Part shown: positions 18,764 through 26,141 of the stretch, piece by piece
How positions within the stretch are numbered: the first letter of the stretch is position 1
Layout of the letters: each line of letters opens with the position of its first letter
Made by a program: the position numbers and the translations under genes
Notes under the pieces: model-generated
What the model was told of the DNA's origin: nothing
The model's input: only the letters and a program-made list of their open reading frames with translations
Database searches by the model: none
Assembly: GCA_963763325.1 (NCBI GenBank)
Contig: CAVXOL010000019.1
Location: 399,243 to 463,242 of the forward strand
Direction of reading: 5' to 3'
Source: JBBECJ01 sp963763325
Lineage (GTDB): Bacteria > Chloroflexota > Chloroflexia > Thermomicrobiales > CFX8
DNA: 64,000 bases

Positions 18764-18823
18764 GATACTGCCGCGAGGTGCGTGGTCAATTTACATACCA
18801 TCACTGAACCAGAAGGGTGACCG

Positions 18824-19300
18824 ATGGACAACCGCATCGAACCAGGTCCGGGACAGGAATCGGTCTGGGACTACCCGCGACCACCGCGCATCGAGCCGTC
18901 GTCACGACGGGTGCGGGTGATTGTCGATGGCCAAACGATCGCCGACTCGACCCGCACTGTCCGTGTGCTGGAGACGAGCCACCCGCCGGTCTGGTACATC
19001 CCACCTGAAGATGTCCGGATGGACCTGCTCGATAACTCGGAGACGCGCACCTTCTGCGAATGGAAGGGCACGGCCAGCTACTGGACACTCCGGGCCGGTG
19101 GTCGTACCGTCGAGGACGTTGCCTGGAGCTACGAGCAACCGATACCGGCATTCGAGTCGCTGCGCAGTTACCTGGCCTTCTACCCCAGCCGCGTCGATGC
19201 CTGCTTCATCGACGACGAGCGAGTCACGCCGCAACCCGGGAGCTTCTACGGCGGTTGGATCACGTCGGAGATCGTTGGACCGTTCAAGACGAGGGGATAG
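18824..19300 (+). CDS. DUF427 domain protein
   Basis: 158 residues. The DUF427 core is clear: RVIVDGQTIADSTRTVRVLE, VWYIPPEDVRMDLL, TFCEWKGTASYWTL and AWSYEQPIPAFESLRSYLAFYPSRVDA. The family is a small beta-rich fold of unknown biochemical role, common in actinobacteria and Chloroflexota. ATG 18824 has GAAGGGTGACC upstream. Confidence 0.9.
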   Translation: MDNRIEPGPGQESVWDYPRPPRIEPSSRRVRVIVDGQTIADSTRTVRVLETSHPPVWYIPPEDVRMDLLDNSETRTFCEWKGTASYWTLRAGGRTVEDVAWSYEQPIPAFESLRSYLAFYPSRVDACFIDDERVTPQPGSFYGGWITSEIVGPFKTRG

Positions 19301-19332
19301 GGTACAGAGAACAGGAATCGTGTTCGTTAGTG

Positions 19333-19522
19333 ATCATCCCCACGTCCGTGTAGGGGCCGATCCTGTATCGGCCCGCGCCGTGAGGCGCCCGGCACGGCAA
19401 GGGCATGGTTCGCCCCACGGGCGCAGGCGTCAGGGGCCTCGGCGAACGAACGATGCCCCACGCGGATGCCTCACGGCATGGGCCGATACAGGATCGGCCC
19501 CTACACGGATGTGGAGATGATC
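19333..19522. repeat. MITE-like element with 42-base inverted arms
   Basis: The left arm 19333-19373 and right arm 19480-19522 are complementary over about 42 bases with two mismatches. Their shared core is TAGGGGCCGATCCTGTATCG. The interior has a second inverted pair, CGCCGTGAGGC and GCCTCACGGC. No ORF is present, so it could only move in trans or act as an RNA hairpin. It lies between two plus-strand genes, DUF427 and the LLM oxidoreductase. Confidence 0.85.
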
Positions 19523-19574
19523 CCGTACATGGCTTGTACAGACGAGGCGTCCGGCATAGGAGAAAGGGAAACGA

Positions 19575-20498
19575 ATGCCAATCACGTTCGGGATGCATGT
19601 CGGGCAGCAGAACATCACGATTGACGAGTTACGGCGGCTCTGGACACTGGCCGACAACAACGGGTTCGCCTGGCTGTCGGTCTGGGATCACTTCTACTGT
19701 GCGACGAGTGACGAGGACCCGCACTTCGAAGCGGTCGCGCTGATGGGCGCGCTGGCGGCCGAAACGAAGAACATCCGCTTCGGCTGCATGGTCTTCGCGG
19801 CGCCGTTCCGTAACCTCGGGATGCTGGCGAAGTCGATGATCACGATCGACCACCTCTCGGGCGGTCGAGTCGAGTTCGGCCTCGGAGCCGGCTGGCACGA
19901 GCCGGAGTTCCGCGCGTTCCACTACGATCTGCTACCGGTCAAGCAGCGGCTCGACCGTGTCGAGGAGGCGATGGTCGTCATGCGCTCGTTCCTCGACAAC
20001 GAGGTGACCGACCACCATGGCCAGTACTTCGACTTCACCAACGCCTACATGAACCCGCGTCCGCTCGGCAAGCTGCCGCTCTGGATCGGAGGGCTCGGCG
20101 AGCAGCGGACCGCACGGATGGCGGCGAAGTACGCCGACGGCTGGAACATCCCCTACGTTGGCCCTGGCGCGTTCCAGCACAAGGTCAGCGTCCTGCGCGA
20201 GTGGTGCGAGAAGGAAGGCCGCGACCCGGCCGAGGTCCAGACGGCGACCCAACTCGGCTTCTTCATGGCTGCATCCGACGACCCGGACGTGATGGCCGCC
20301 GCTGAGGCTGACATGCAGCGCAAGACGCCGCACCAGACGCCATCCGGCCAGCTCGCCGGCAGCCCGGCCCAGGTGATCGAACGCCTCAGAAAGTTCGAAG
20401 AAGCCGGCGCAACCAACATCAACATCGCCTTCCGCCCCCCAGTCGACTGGGAGGCACTGGACGTGTTTGTGCGCGATGTGATGCCAGAGTTTCAGTAA
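19575..20498 (+). CDS. LLM class F420/flavin-dependent oxidoreductase
   Basis: 307 residues with luciferase-like monooxygenase family marks: FGMHVGQQNITIDELRRLW at the start, WLSVWDHFY, IRFGCMVFAAPFRNLGMLAKSMITIDHLSGGRVEFGLGAGW, and PLWIGGLGEQRTARMAAKYADGW. The family uses FMN or F420; the MLAKSMITIDHLSGGR form is common among F420-type members of high-GC bacteria. The substrate is unknown. ATG 19575 is preceded by AGGAGAAAGGGAAACG. Confidence 0.9.
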   Translation: MPITFGMHVGQQNITIDELRRLWTLADNNGFAWLSVWDHFYCATSDEDPHFEAVALMGALAAETKNIRFGCMVFAAPFRNLGMLAKSMITIDHLSGGRVEFGLGAGWHEPEFRAFHYDLLPVKQRLDRVEEAMVVMRSFLDNEVTDHHGQYFDFTNAYMNPRPLGKLPLWIGGLGEQRTARMAAKYADGWNIPYVGPGAFQHKVSVLREWCEKEGRDPAEVQTATQLGFFMAASDDPDVMAAAEADMQRKTPHQTPSGQLAGSPAQVIERLRKFEEAGATNINIAFRPPVDWEALDVFVRDVMPEFQ

Positions 20499-20499
20499 T

Positions 20500-20570
20500 C
20501 AGCCGGTCAGATCGTTGACGTGTGCTGATAGTGCGGACCTATTCAAACGTCGCACCTTGCTGACCGGCTG
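20500..20570. terminator. Bidirectional hairpin between convergent genes
   Basis: CAGCCGGTCAG (20500-20510) is an exact complement of CTGACCGGCTG (20560-20570), with an inner GTGCG/CGCAC pairing. The right arm continues as CTGAC-headed units up to 20590. It lies between the stop codons of the LLM gene and the minus-strand OsmC gene, a position suited to terminating both. Confidence 0.6.
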
Positions 20571-20591
20571 ACAAACTGACTGGCTGACCGT

Positions 20592-21029
20592 CTAAACGAG
20601 CTCCGCCGTCACGTTGTACGTCACGTTGCCCTTGAGGGCGGTCGAGACGGGGCAGTTCTCGCCGGCTCCGGCGGCGGCCTGCTTGAACGCCTCGGCATCC
20701 ATGCCGGGGACGGTGCCGCGCACGTGCAGATCCATCGTCGTGATCTTCGGCCCATTGTCGAGCGAGAAGGTGCACTTGGCGGTCACTTCGAGCTTCTCGG
20801 CCGTGTTGCCTGCCTGAGCGAGACCGTGCGAGAGCGCCATCGCGAAACAGGCCGCGTTGGCGGCTGCGATCAGCTCTTCGGGGCTGGTCCCTTCTTCAGC
20901 CTCGGCGCGGTTCTTCCAGGTCACGCCCAGGTTACTGATCGCGCCGCTCCCGACGCTGTCGATGGTGCCCTTGCCGCTCATCAGGTCACCGTTCCAGGTC
21001 ACGTTCGCGGTCTTCGTCGCTCCTGCCAT
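20592..21029 (-). CDS. OsmC-family peroxiredoxin-like protein
   Basis: 145 residues. The two redox cysteines expected of OsmC are visible in AANAACFAMALSHGLAQ and AGENCPVSTALKGNV. The N-terminal GDLMSGKGTIDSVGSGAI and the SPEELIAAA segment are typical. OsmC proteins reduce organic hydroperoxides in the cytoplasm. The start ATG 21029 has AGGGAGGAATTCC, a strong ribosome site. Confidence 0.93.
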   Translation of the reverse strand: MAGATKTANVTWNGDLMSGKGTIDSVGSGAISNLGVTWKNRAEAEEGTSPEELIAAANAACFAMALSHGLAQAGNTAEKLEVTAKCTFSLDNGPKITTMDLHVRGTVPGMDAEAFKQAAAGAGENCPVSTALKGNVTYNVTAELV

Positions 21030-21254
21030 CGGAATTCCTCCCTATACCCTGCTGTATCCATACCGACCGTCAGCGTACCGGAGTTGGCGCGCCGTCGCAA
21101 TCCAGGGATCAGACTCGCTGATGCCGGATCGCCGCTATCGTATCGGAGCCGGGATGATCGATGGATACCGCCGTCCATGACCTATGGACCTGTCGCTGCG
21201 GGTTGACACTCAGGCATTCTTGACGCTGGTCATGATGGAGGTCTCTGCCGCTGG

Positions 21255-21488
21255 ATGAACAACCTGCTTGTCTGCCCACATTGCAATGGCGCGATTTCGC
21301 GCGCAACTCCGGTCTGTCCGACCTGTGGAGAGACAACCGGCCAGGGTCGCTCGCGACCAGGTGTCGAGGGCGGCTACCAGCCTGCCTCCCAAAGTGTCAT
21401 CACGATCGTGATCGACGCCCTGCGCACACGTCCAGGACGGCGACGGCCCAGCACACAACCGATTGCCGAGGCCGTCAGCGATTCGTAG
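21255..21488 (+). CDS. Small zinc-ribbon protein
   Basis: 77 residues. The N-terminus has a CPHC/CPTC pair (LLVCPHCNGAISRATPVCPT), a classic zinc-ribbon knuckle spacing. The remainder is polar, Arg/Ser-rich and probably disordered. GATGGAGG lies 20 bases upstream, so the start ATG 21255 has only a weak ribosome site. Convergent with the lipoprotein gene. Function unknown. Confidence 0.6.
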   Translation: MNNLLVCPHCNGAISRATPVCPTCGETTGQGRSRPGVEGGYQPASQSVITIVIDALRTRPGRRRPSTQPIAEAVSDS

Positions 21489-21506
21489 CCGCCAGGCTCG
21501 CCGGGA

Positions 21507-22427
21507 TCATTCGTCATAGACGGCGATCGTAATCCGGTCATACCAGGCAACTGATGTGCCGGTGAAGCTCTCGGCGAACACACCCCATGAGCCGGCCACC
21601 GACGAGGCATCGTTGATGACGCCGATCTCGATGTCGTTGATGTCGAAGTAAATTTCATCACCGACGACACTCATGAACAGTTCGTTGACCTCAAGGATCT
21701 GGACCGTCCCAGCCTCGACCGCGAAGAGCTCGACCCACTCACTTGAAATCGAGACGTGGCAGCCAGCCCGGCCATCGGTTGCAAGCCAGCAGACGTAGAA
21801 CGTCCAGGTGTTGTCACTGTCGGTCACCGACCGGCCAACAACCCCGACCGCGCCGTCGCCCTGGAGGCCGGCCTCGATCAGGATGGCGGCATTTCCGAGA
21901 TCCCCTGCATCAACTGCGACGATGTTCTGCCATGCACTTTCAGGAACCGTCAGCGTGTAGAGACCGTTCTCGATCGCGGCGACGACACCGAAGTCGGACT
22001 CGCCAGTGAAGAACATCGTCGCAGCCGGATCATCGAATGTCTCATCAACGACGAGGGTGACACCATCATCGTCAGCCACGATCGGCGTTTCGGTTGGCTG
22101 CGTGAAGCTCATGCGGGGCGTCGGTGTTTTCGCGATCGGGCGAGGTGTTGTCACGACGGTCACCGGCCGGCGCGTCGGTGTCGGATCGCTGGAGGCGACT
22201 GTCGAATCCGGCGCAATCCCACCACGTTGGCCAGTGTCGACGGCCGATGGGCTGGCTGCACTGGTCGGACTGGCAGCGGTCGTGGCGGTCGGTAAGGGCG
22301 GTGTCGTCGCCGTCGAGGTTGGGACAGCCATCGTCGGTGTTGCGTCGTCGCCTGTGTTGTCGTCATCATCGCCACCACCACAGGCGACGAGCGTGAGGAG
22401 CAGGAAACATGTCAACAACCATCGCAT
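21507..22427 (-). CDS. Predicted lipoprotein with a Thr/Pro linker and beta-rich C-terminal domain
   Basis: 306 residues. A lipobox (LLTLVAC at residues 10-16) follows a short hydrophobic signal, predicting a lipid-anchored Cys 16. Residues about 17-115 are Asp-rich then Thr/Pro/Ser-rich (ATPTMAVPTSTATTPPLPTA), a wall-spanning linker. Residues about 125-306 look like a jelly-roll or lectin-like domain (DETFDDPAATMFFTG, NGLYTLTVPESAWQNI, WGVFAESFTGTSVAWYDRITI). It may bind a surface ligand; no enzyme motif is seen. Confidence 0.75.
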   Translation of the reverse strand: MRWLLTCFLLLTLVACGGGDDDDNTGDDATPTMAVPTSTATTPPLPTATTAASPTSAASPSAVDTGQRGGIAPDSTVASSDPTPTRRPVTVVTTPRPIAKTPTPRMSFTQPTETPIVADDDGVTLVVDETFDDPAATMFFTGESDFGVVAAIENGLYTLTVPESAWQNIVAVDAGDLGNAAILIEAGLQGDGAVGVVGRSVTDSDNTWTFYVCWLATDGRAGCHVSISSEWVELFAVEAGTVQILEVNELFMSVVGDEIYFDINDIEIGVINDASSVAGSWGVFAESFTGTSVAWYDRITIAVYDE

Positions 22428-22518
22428 CGATGTCGCCCCTTACAACGTGCGTCGGGTTTTCCGGTGAAGGCAGTATATGCCAGAGATTGCGTGGGCGGAA
22501 TCCTGGGCGGAAGGCCGC

Positions 22519-23232
22519 CTAGCGCTTCCGCCCCGTCGCGTAGAGGAAGTGGACCGCCGTCGTCTGCACGTCGGCATCGATGCCATTCCGGGCGAAGGCA
22601 GCGGCCAGCGCATCAGGCTCATCGAACCGCTTGACGATCTGAAACGTTCGGCCGTCGTTCAGGCGTCGCGTCATCAGTTCGGTCTCTGGCCCCGGTGGCG
22701 GCTGGTCAGGCGATGTCGAGCGGGCGTCACGCCTGCCCTCGATCAGGCCGAGTATTCCGCCCGGACGTAACGCACTCGCGACCGTCGCCAGGAATGACTC
22801 CACCCGGTCAGCCGGGACGTGCGAGAGGAAATAACCCATGAAGAGGCCGTCGTACTGCCGCTCCGGCTGCCACGAGAACAGGTCAACCTGGCGATATTCG
22901 GCCTTGCCGCGGTATCCGCCAGCGTCGAGACGCGCCGAATTCACGGCGATCATCTCCAGCGAGCCATCCAGGACGGTGATGTGTCGCACGCGTGACGCGA
23001 GCCACTCGGTCCAGATACCGGTCCCACCAGCCAGCTCCAGTATCTCGCCGCCCCAGTCAAGTGCCGCGAACGCGGAGCGCACCTCTTCCTGCTCGGTGAA
23101 CCAGATGCTGTTCTCTTCGCGGCCACGGTCGTAGCGACCCTCTCGCATCCACCACTCGTCATACTCCACAGCCCGCGCGTTGTAGTACTCCTGCTGCTCG
23201 CGCAGGATGTCCGACGGTTCGATGTCCGACAT
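22519..23232 (-). CDS. Class I SAM-dependent methyltransferase
   Basis: 237 residues. The SAM-binding motif I is ILELAGGTGIWTEWLA, motif II-like TVLDGSLEMIAVNSARL follows, and the post-motif GGILGLIEGRRD is present. An N-terminal QQEYYNARAVEYDEWWMREGRY cap resembles small-molecule methyltransferases. The start ATG 23232 has GAGGAGGAAC just upstream. It lies 9 bases after the membrane protein gene 23242-23685 on the same strand and is probably cotranscribed. Confidence 0.88.
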   Translation of the reverse strand: MSDIEPSDILREQQEYYNARAVEYDEWWMREGRYDRGREENSIWFTEQEEVRSAFAALDWGGEILELAGGTGIWTEWLASRVRHITVLDGSLEMIAVNSARLDAGGYRGKAEYRQVDLFSWQPERQYDGLFMGYFLSHVPADRVESFLATVASALRPGGILGLIEGRRDARSTSPDQPPPGPETELMTRRLNDGRTFQIVKRFDEPDALAAAFARNGIDADVQTTAVHFLYATGRKR

Positions 23233-23241
23233 CGTTCCTCC

Positions 23242-23685
23242 TCACGACGACGCGTAGACGGCGCGCGTCATCAGTCCAATCGCCAGGATCGTCAGGCCAA
23301 GGCCGGTATATGCCCAGCGCCGCGCGCCGGAACCATCGCCGGTGTCGATCAGCCGCTGCAAGGCCGGGCGAAGCGCGCCATCCCCAATCCCCATCAGGGC
23401 AATCGCGATCACGATCGAGGCGATAACGATCATGCCCCACTCGCCGCCGAAAAGGTTCCCATACCCGCGCGTGCGCCAGATCAGAAGCGCGCCGAACAGC
23501 ATCGTGATTGTCCCGACCACACTGATGATCCGGGCCGCAGCGATTGCAGTCTGACCCAACGCCAGATTGCGCTCTCGCTCCAGCAACGGGACAACCCACA
23601 GCGCCAACCCAAGATAGCCACCAAGCCAGCCCGCCGCGAATGCCACGTGCCCATAGCGCACCAGCCATGTCACGGTCTCTTCCAC
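23242..23685 (-). CDS. Four-helix membrane protein, DUF2269-like
   Basis: About 147 residues with four hydrophobic helices (HVAFAAGWLGGYLGLALWVV, IISVVGTITMLFGALLIW, GMIVIASIVIAIALMGIG, AYTGLGLTILAIGLMTRAVY). The G-Y-L then ISVVGTITMLFGALL and RGYG..FGGEWG wording resembles small DUF2269-type integral membrane proteins. I prefer GTG 23685, with AAAGGTGA upstream, to the TTG at 23709. Confidence 0.65.
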   Translation of the reverse strand: MEETVTWLVRYGHVAFAAGWLGGYLGLALWVVPLLERERNLALGQTAIAAARIISVVGTITMLFGALLIWRTRGYGNLFGGEWGMIVIASIVIAIALMGIGDGALRPALQRLIDTGDGSGARRWAYTGLGLTILAIGLMTRAVYASS

Positions 23686-23818
23686 ATCGTCACCTTTCCC
23701 GATCTTCAACGCCGACGATGGCGAGTGTAATACGACACCAGACCAGCTGCGGTGGCATGCAGGATGCCTTGCACCGGTCGAGAATGATCGATCCAGCAGC
23801 GATGGAGTCAGACTGCAG

Positions 23819-23959
23819 ATGCGTGATATGTTCGGACCAAAGAGCTACAAGGGCGGGCGTGTTCAGGTCTGGGGCTGCTCACCCGGTTGCATCATCCTCT
23901 CGATCGTCGTTTCAGTCATTATGACCGTCCTCCTCAACCTCGCGATAGGCATCTTCTAG
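23819..23959 (+). CDS. 46-residue single-helix membrane protein
   Basis: MRDMFGPKSYKGGRVQVWGC then SPGCIILSIVVSVIMTVLLN and LAIGIF. A basic Gly-rich head and a GCSPGC cysteine pair are followed by one long transmembrane helix. The stop is TAG 23957-23959. Small proteins with a GC..GC head and an LS..LS.ILTVLLN helix occur in other high-GC bacteria as conserved unknowns. It sits 180 bases upstream of the FeS/NrfD gene on the same strand. Confidence 0.65.
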   Translation: MRDMFGPKSYKGGRVQVWGCSPGCIILSIVVSVIMTVLLNLAIGIF

Positions 23960-24108
23960 AGCAATCCCACACATCGGCTCGATCGCTGCTACACTGCCCC
24001 CAAACCCGCGCAACAATCCTCCCTGCTCAGCACACCACTGCGCGACATCGGACGACAGATCGTCGACAAACGCTACCGCTCTCTCAGGATTGGGCCGGGT
24101 ACCCTCTG

Positions 24109-24131
24109 GGTGGCGGGCCGGGGGGTGAGGG
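24109..24131 (+). promoter_or_regulatory. G-quadruplex motif overlapping the FeS/NrfD ribosome binding site
   Basis: Four runs of at least three G lie at 24109-24111, 24116-24118, 24121-24125 and 24129-24131, with loops of four, two and three bases. The third and fourth runs form the G-rich Shine-Dalgarno for the GTG start at 24136. A folded RNA quadruplex would occlude the site. The same arrangement occurs before the molybdoenzyme gene. Confidence 0.5.
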
Positions 24132-24135
24132 CCGC

Positions 24136-25674
24136 GTGTCACGCTACGGATTCGTCATCGACCACCGGCGCTGCATCGGCTGCCACGCCTGCACGGTGGC
24201 CTGCAAATCGGAGAATGAGGTCCCGGTCGGTGTCTTCCGGACCTGGGTCAAATACACCGAGAAGGGCACGTTCCCGAACACACGGCGCTTCTTCACCGTC
24301 GAGCGCTGCAACCATTGCGACAATGCGCCATGTATCGAGATCTGTCCAACCAAGGCGCTCTTCCGCCGCGACGACGGCATCGTCGACTTCGACCCATCAC
24401 GCTGTATCGGCTGCAAGTCGTGCATGCAGGCCTGCCCGTACGACGCCATCTACATCGACCCGTTCACCAACACCGCCGCCAAGTGCAACTACTGCGCGCA
24501 CCGCGTCGATGTCGGACTGCTACCAGCTTGCGTCGTCGTCTGCCCGGCCAAGGCCATCATCGCCGGTGACATCGACGACACCACGAGCGAGATTCACCAT
24601 CTGATCTCCCGCGAGCAGGTCGCCGTCCGCAAGCCGGAGCAGGGAACCCAGCCGAAGGTCTTCTACATCGGCGCTGATGACGCCAGCCTGACACCAGAGG
24701 CGCTGACCTGGAGCAACAGTTACCTCTGGGGCGAATTGCGCGCCGACGGCCGCCCGTCGGAAGCAACCACCGCCGACAACTGGCAAGCCATGCCAGCCGA
24801 CTCGACCGTCGTCTACGATGTCCACCACCCGAAGCCGTGGGGCTGGAAGGTCGCGACGTACCTCTGGACGAAGTCGATCGCGGCCGGCGCGGCGCTGATC
24901 GCCGCAATTCTGCTGATCTTCGGCTGGGGCGCCGACGGCGACACCCTCAACATCGCCGCTCCGATCATCGCGATGCTCTTCATCGCCGCCACCGCCGTCC
25001 TGCTGGTTGTCGACCTCAAACGGCCCGAGCGCTTCTGGTTCATTCTCACGAAGCCGAACCCGACCAGTTGGCTCGTCTGGGGCGGCTACATCCTGGGAGC
25101 CTTCGGCGGCCTGGCCGCCCTCTGGCTACTGGCGGCAGCCGTTGACCTCGACTTCCTGCAAGGAATGGCGATGGCGATGGCCGCACCGCTCGCCGTCGCG
25201 ACTGCCGGTTACACCGCCTTCCTCTTTGCCCAGGCAGAAGGGCGCGACTACTGGCAGTCGCCGATCCTGCTGCCACACCTGATCGCCCAGTCGGTCGTAG
25301 CCGGTTCCGGCGCATTGCTGATCGCCGGTGCGCTGCTCGACACCGGCCGTGATGACATTCGCCTGCTCTCAGCAATCCTCGGCATCGGCATCGCTGCATC
25401 GACTGCACTGATGGTGATGGAACTTGGCGTCCCGCACGTCAACGCCCACGTCCGACGAACCGTCCATCTCATCACCGACGGGCCTTACCGCAGCCTGTAT
25501 TACGGCGGCGTGTTGCTGATCGGCGCGTTGGTTCCGCTGGCCTTGGTGGCGGCTGTGTTTGGCGGCGACGGAGAGCGTTGGCTGGGCGCGTTGGCGGCGA
25601 TTGCGGCGCTTATTGGCTTGTGGGTGTACGAGCGGGTGTGGGTCAGTGCCGGGCAGGATGTGCCGTTGTCGTGA
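24136..25674 (+). CDS. Fused ferredoxin-type FeS and NrfD-type membrane subunit
   Basis: 512 residues from GTG 24136. Residues 1-145 are a DmsB/NrfC-type electron-transfer domain with four cysteine clusters: C13-C23 (CIGCHACTVAC), C58-C70 (CNHCDNAPCIEIC), C90-C100 (CIGCKSCMQAC) and C117-C136 (CNYC...CVVVC), enough for four 4Fe-4S centres. Residues about 235-512 are hydrophobic helices of the NrfD/PsrC quinone-interacting family (KPNPTSWLVWGGYILGAFGG is the family signature). Separate genes in most organisms are fused here. It should pass electrons between the quinone pool and the molybdenum subunit encoded at 26142. Confidence 0.92.
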   Translation: MSRYGFVIDHRRCIGCHACTVACKSENEVPVGVFRTWVKYTEKGTFPNTRRFFTVERCNHCDNAPCIEICPTKALFRRDDGIVDFDPSRCIGCKSCMQACPYDAIYIDPFTNTAAKCNYCAHRVDVGLLPACVVVCPAKAIIAGDIDDTTSEIHHLISREQVAVRKPEQGTQPKVFYIGADDASLTPEALTWSNSYLWGELRADGRPSEATTADNWQAMPADSTVVYDVHHPKPWGWKVATYLWTKSIAAGAALIAAILLIFGWGADGDTLNIAAPIIAMLFIAATAVLLVVDLKRPERFWFILTKPNPTSWLVWGGYILGAFGGLAALWLLAAAVDLDFLQGMAMAMAAPLAVATAGYTAFLFAQAEGRDYWQSPILLPHLIAQSVVAGSGALLIAGALLDTGRDDIRLLSAILGIGIAASTALMVMELGVPHVNAHVRRTVHLITDGPYRSLYYGGVLLIGALVPLALVAAVFGGDGERWLGALAAIAALIGLWVYERVWVSAGQDVPLS

Positions 25675-25716
25675 GGGTGGGTCCGTTTGAAGTGCTCTGA
25701 CTGAAGGGACATCCGC

Positions 25717-26091
25717 GTGCCGCGTCACGTCGTCCGTGGACAACCCATCGATGCTTCCAAGAAGGACATGGCGCGATGCCTCCGCTCTTCGATGACGCCT
25801 TCAGAACGACATCTCTGGTCTTACCTTCGAGCCAACCGCTTCGAAGGTCTTCAGTTTCGACGGCAACAGGTCATCAACGGATACATCGCCGACTTCTACT
25901 GCCACTCAGCTTCGCTCATCATCGAACTGGACGGTGACATCCACGACAGCCAACAGGAATACGACGAAGAACGGCAGCAAGCACTTGAAATGTACGATTT
26001 CCGCGTCATTCGCTTCACAAACAATCAAGTCATGAACGATCTGCCGACAGTACTCGCGGCGATCGGAGCCACGATCAACAACGACGACTAA
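25717..26091 (+). CDS. DUF559 endonuclease-domain protein
   Basis: 124 residues of the DUF559 family, related to very-short-patch-repair-type nucleases. Visible motifs are MTPSERHLWSYLRANRFEGLQFRRQQVINGYIADFYC, with the catalytic Asp in YIADFYC, and LIIELDGDIH, then VIRFTNNQV. The start is GTG 25717 with GAAGGGAC upstream. The gene interrupts what would otherwise be a two-gene redox operon and is followed by a G/C-rich inverted repeat, a combination suggestive of insertion. Its role is unknown; genes of this family are often scattered through Chloroflexota genomes. Confidence 0.88.
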   Translation: MPRHVVRGQPIDASKKDMARCLRSSMTPSERHLWSYLRANRFEGLQFRRQQVINGYIADFYCHSASLIIELDGDIHDSQQEYDEERQQALEMYDFRVIRFTNNQVMNDLPTVLAAIGATINNDD

Positions 26092-26096
26092 CCATT

Positions 26097-26134
26097 CCCC
26101 CTCCCTTTTCAGGGGAGGGGGTTAGGGGGAGGGG
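26097..26134 (+). promoter_or_regulatory. GC-rich hairpin and G-quadruplex motif at the molybdoenzyme start
   Basis: CCCCCTCCC at 26097-26105 can pair with GGGGAGGGGG at 26112-26121. Alternatively four G runs (26112-26115, 26117-26121, 26125-26129, 26131-26134), with loops of A, TTA and A, form a strong quadruplex motif. The last run is the Shine-Dalgarno for ATG 26142. The two folds exclude each other. Confidence 0.6.
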
Positions 26135-26141
26135 TTTTCGA

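Noticed and set aside
19333..19522. Insertion sequence
   Set aside because: No transposase ORF inside or beside the inverted arms; at most a non-autonomous element.
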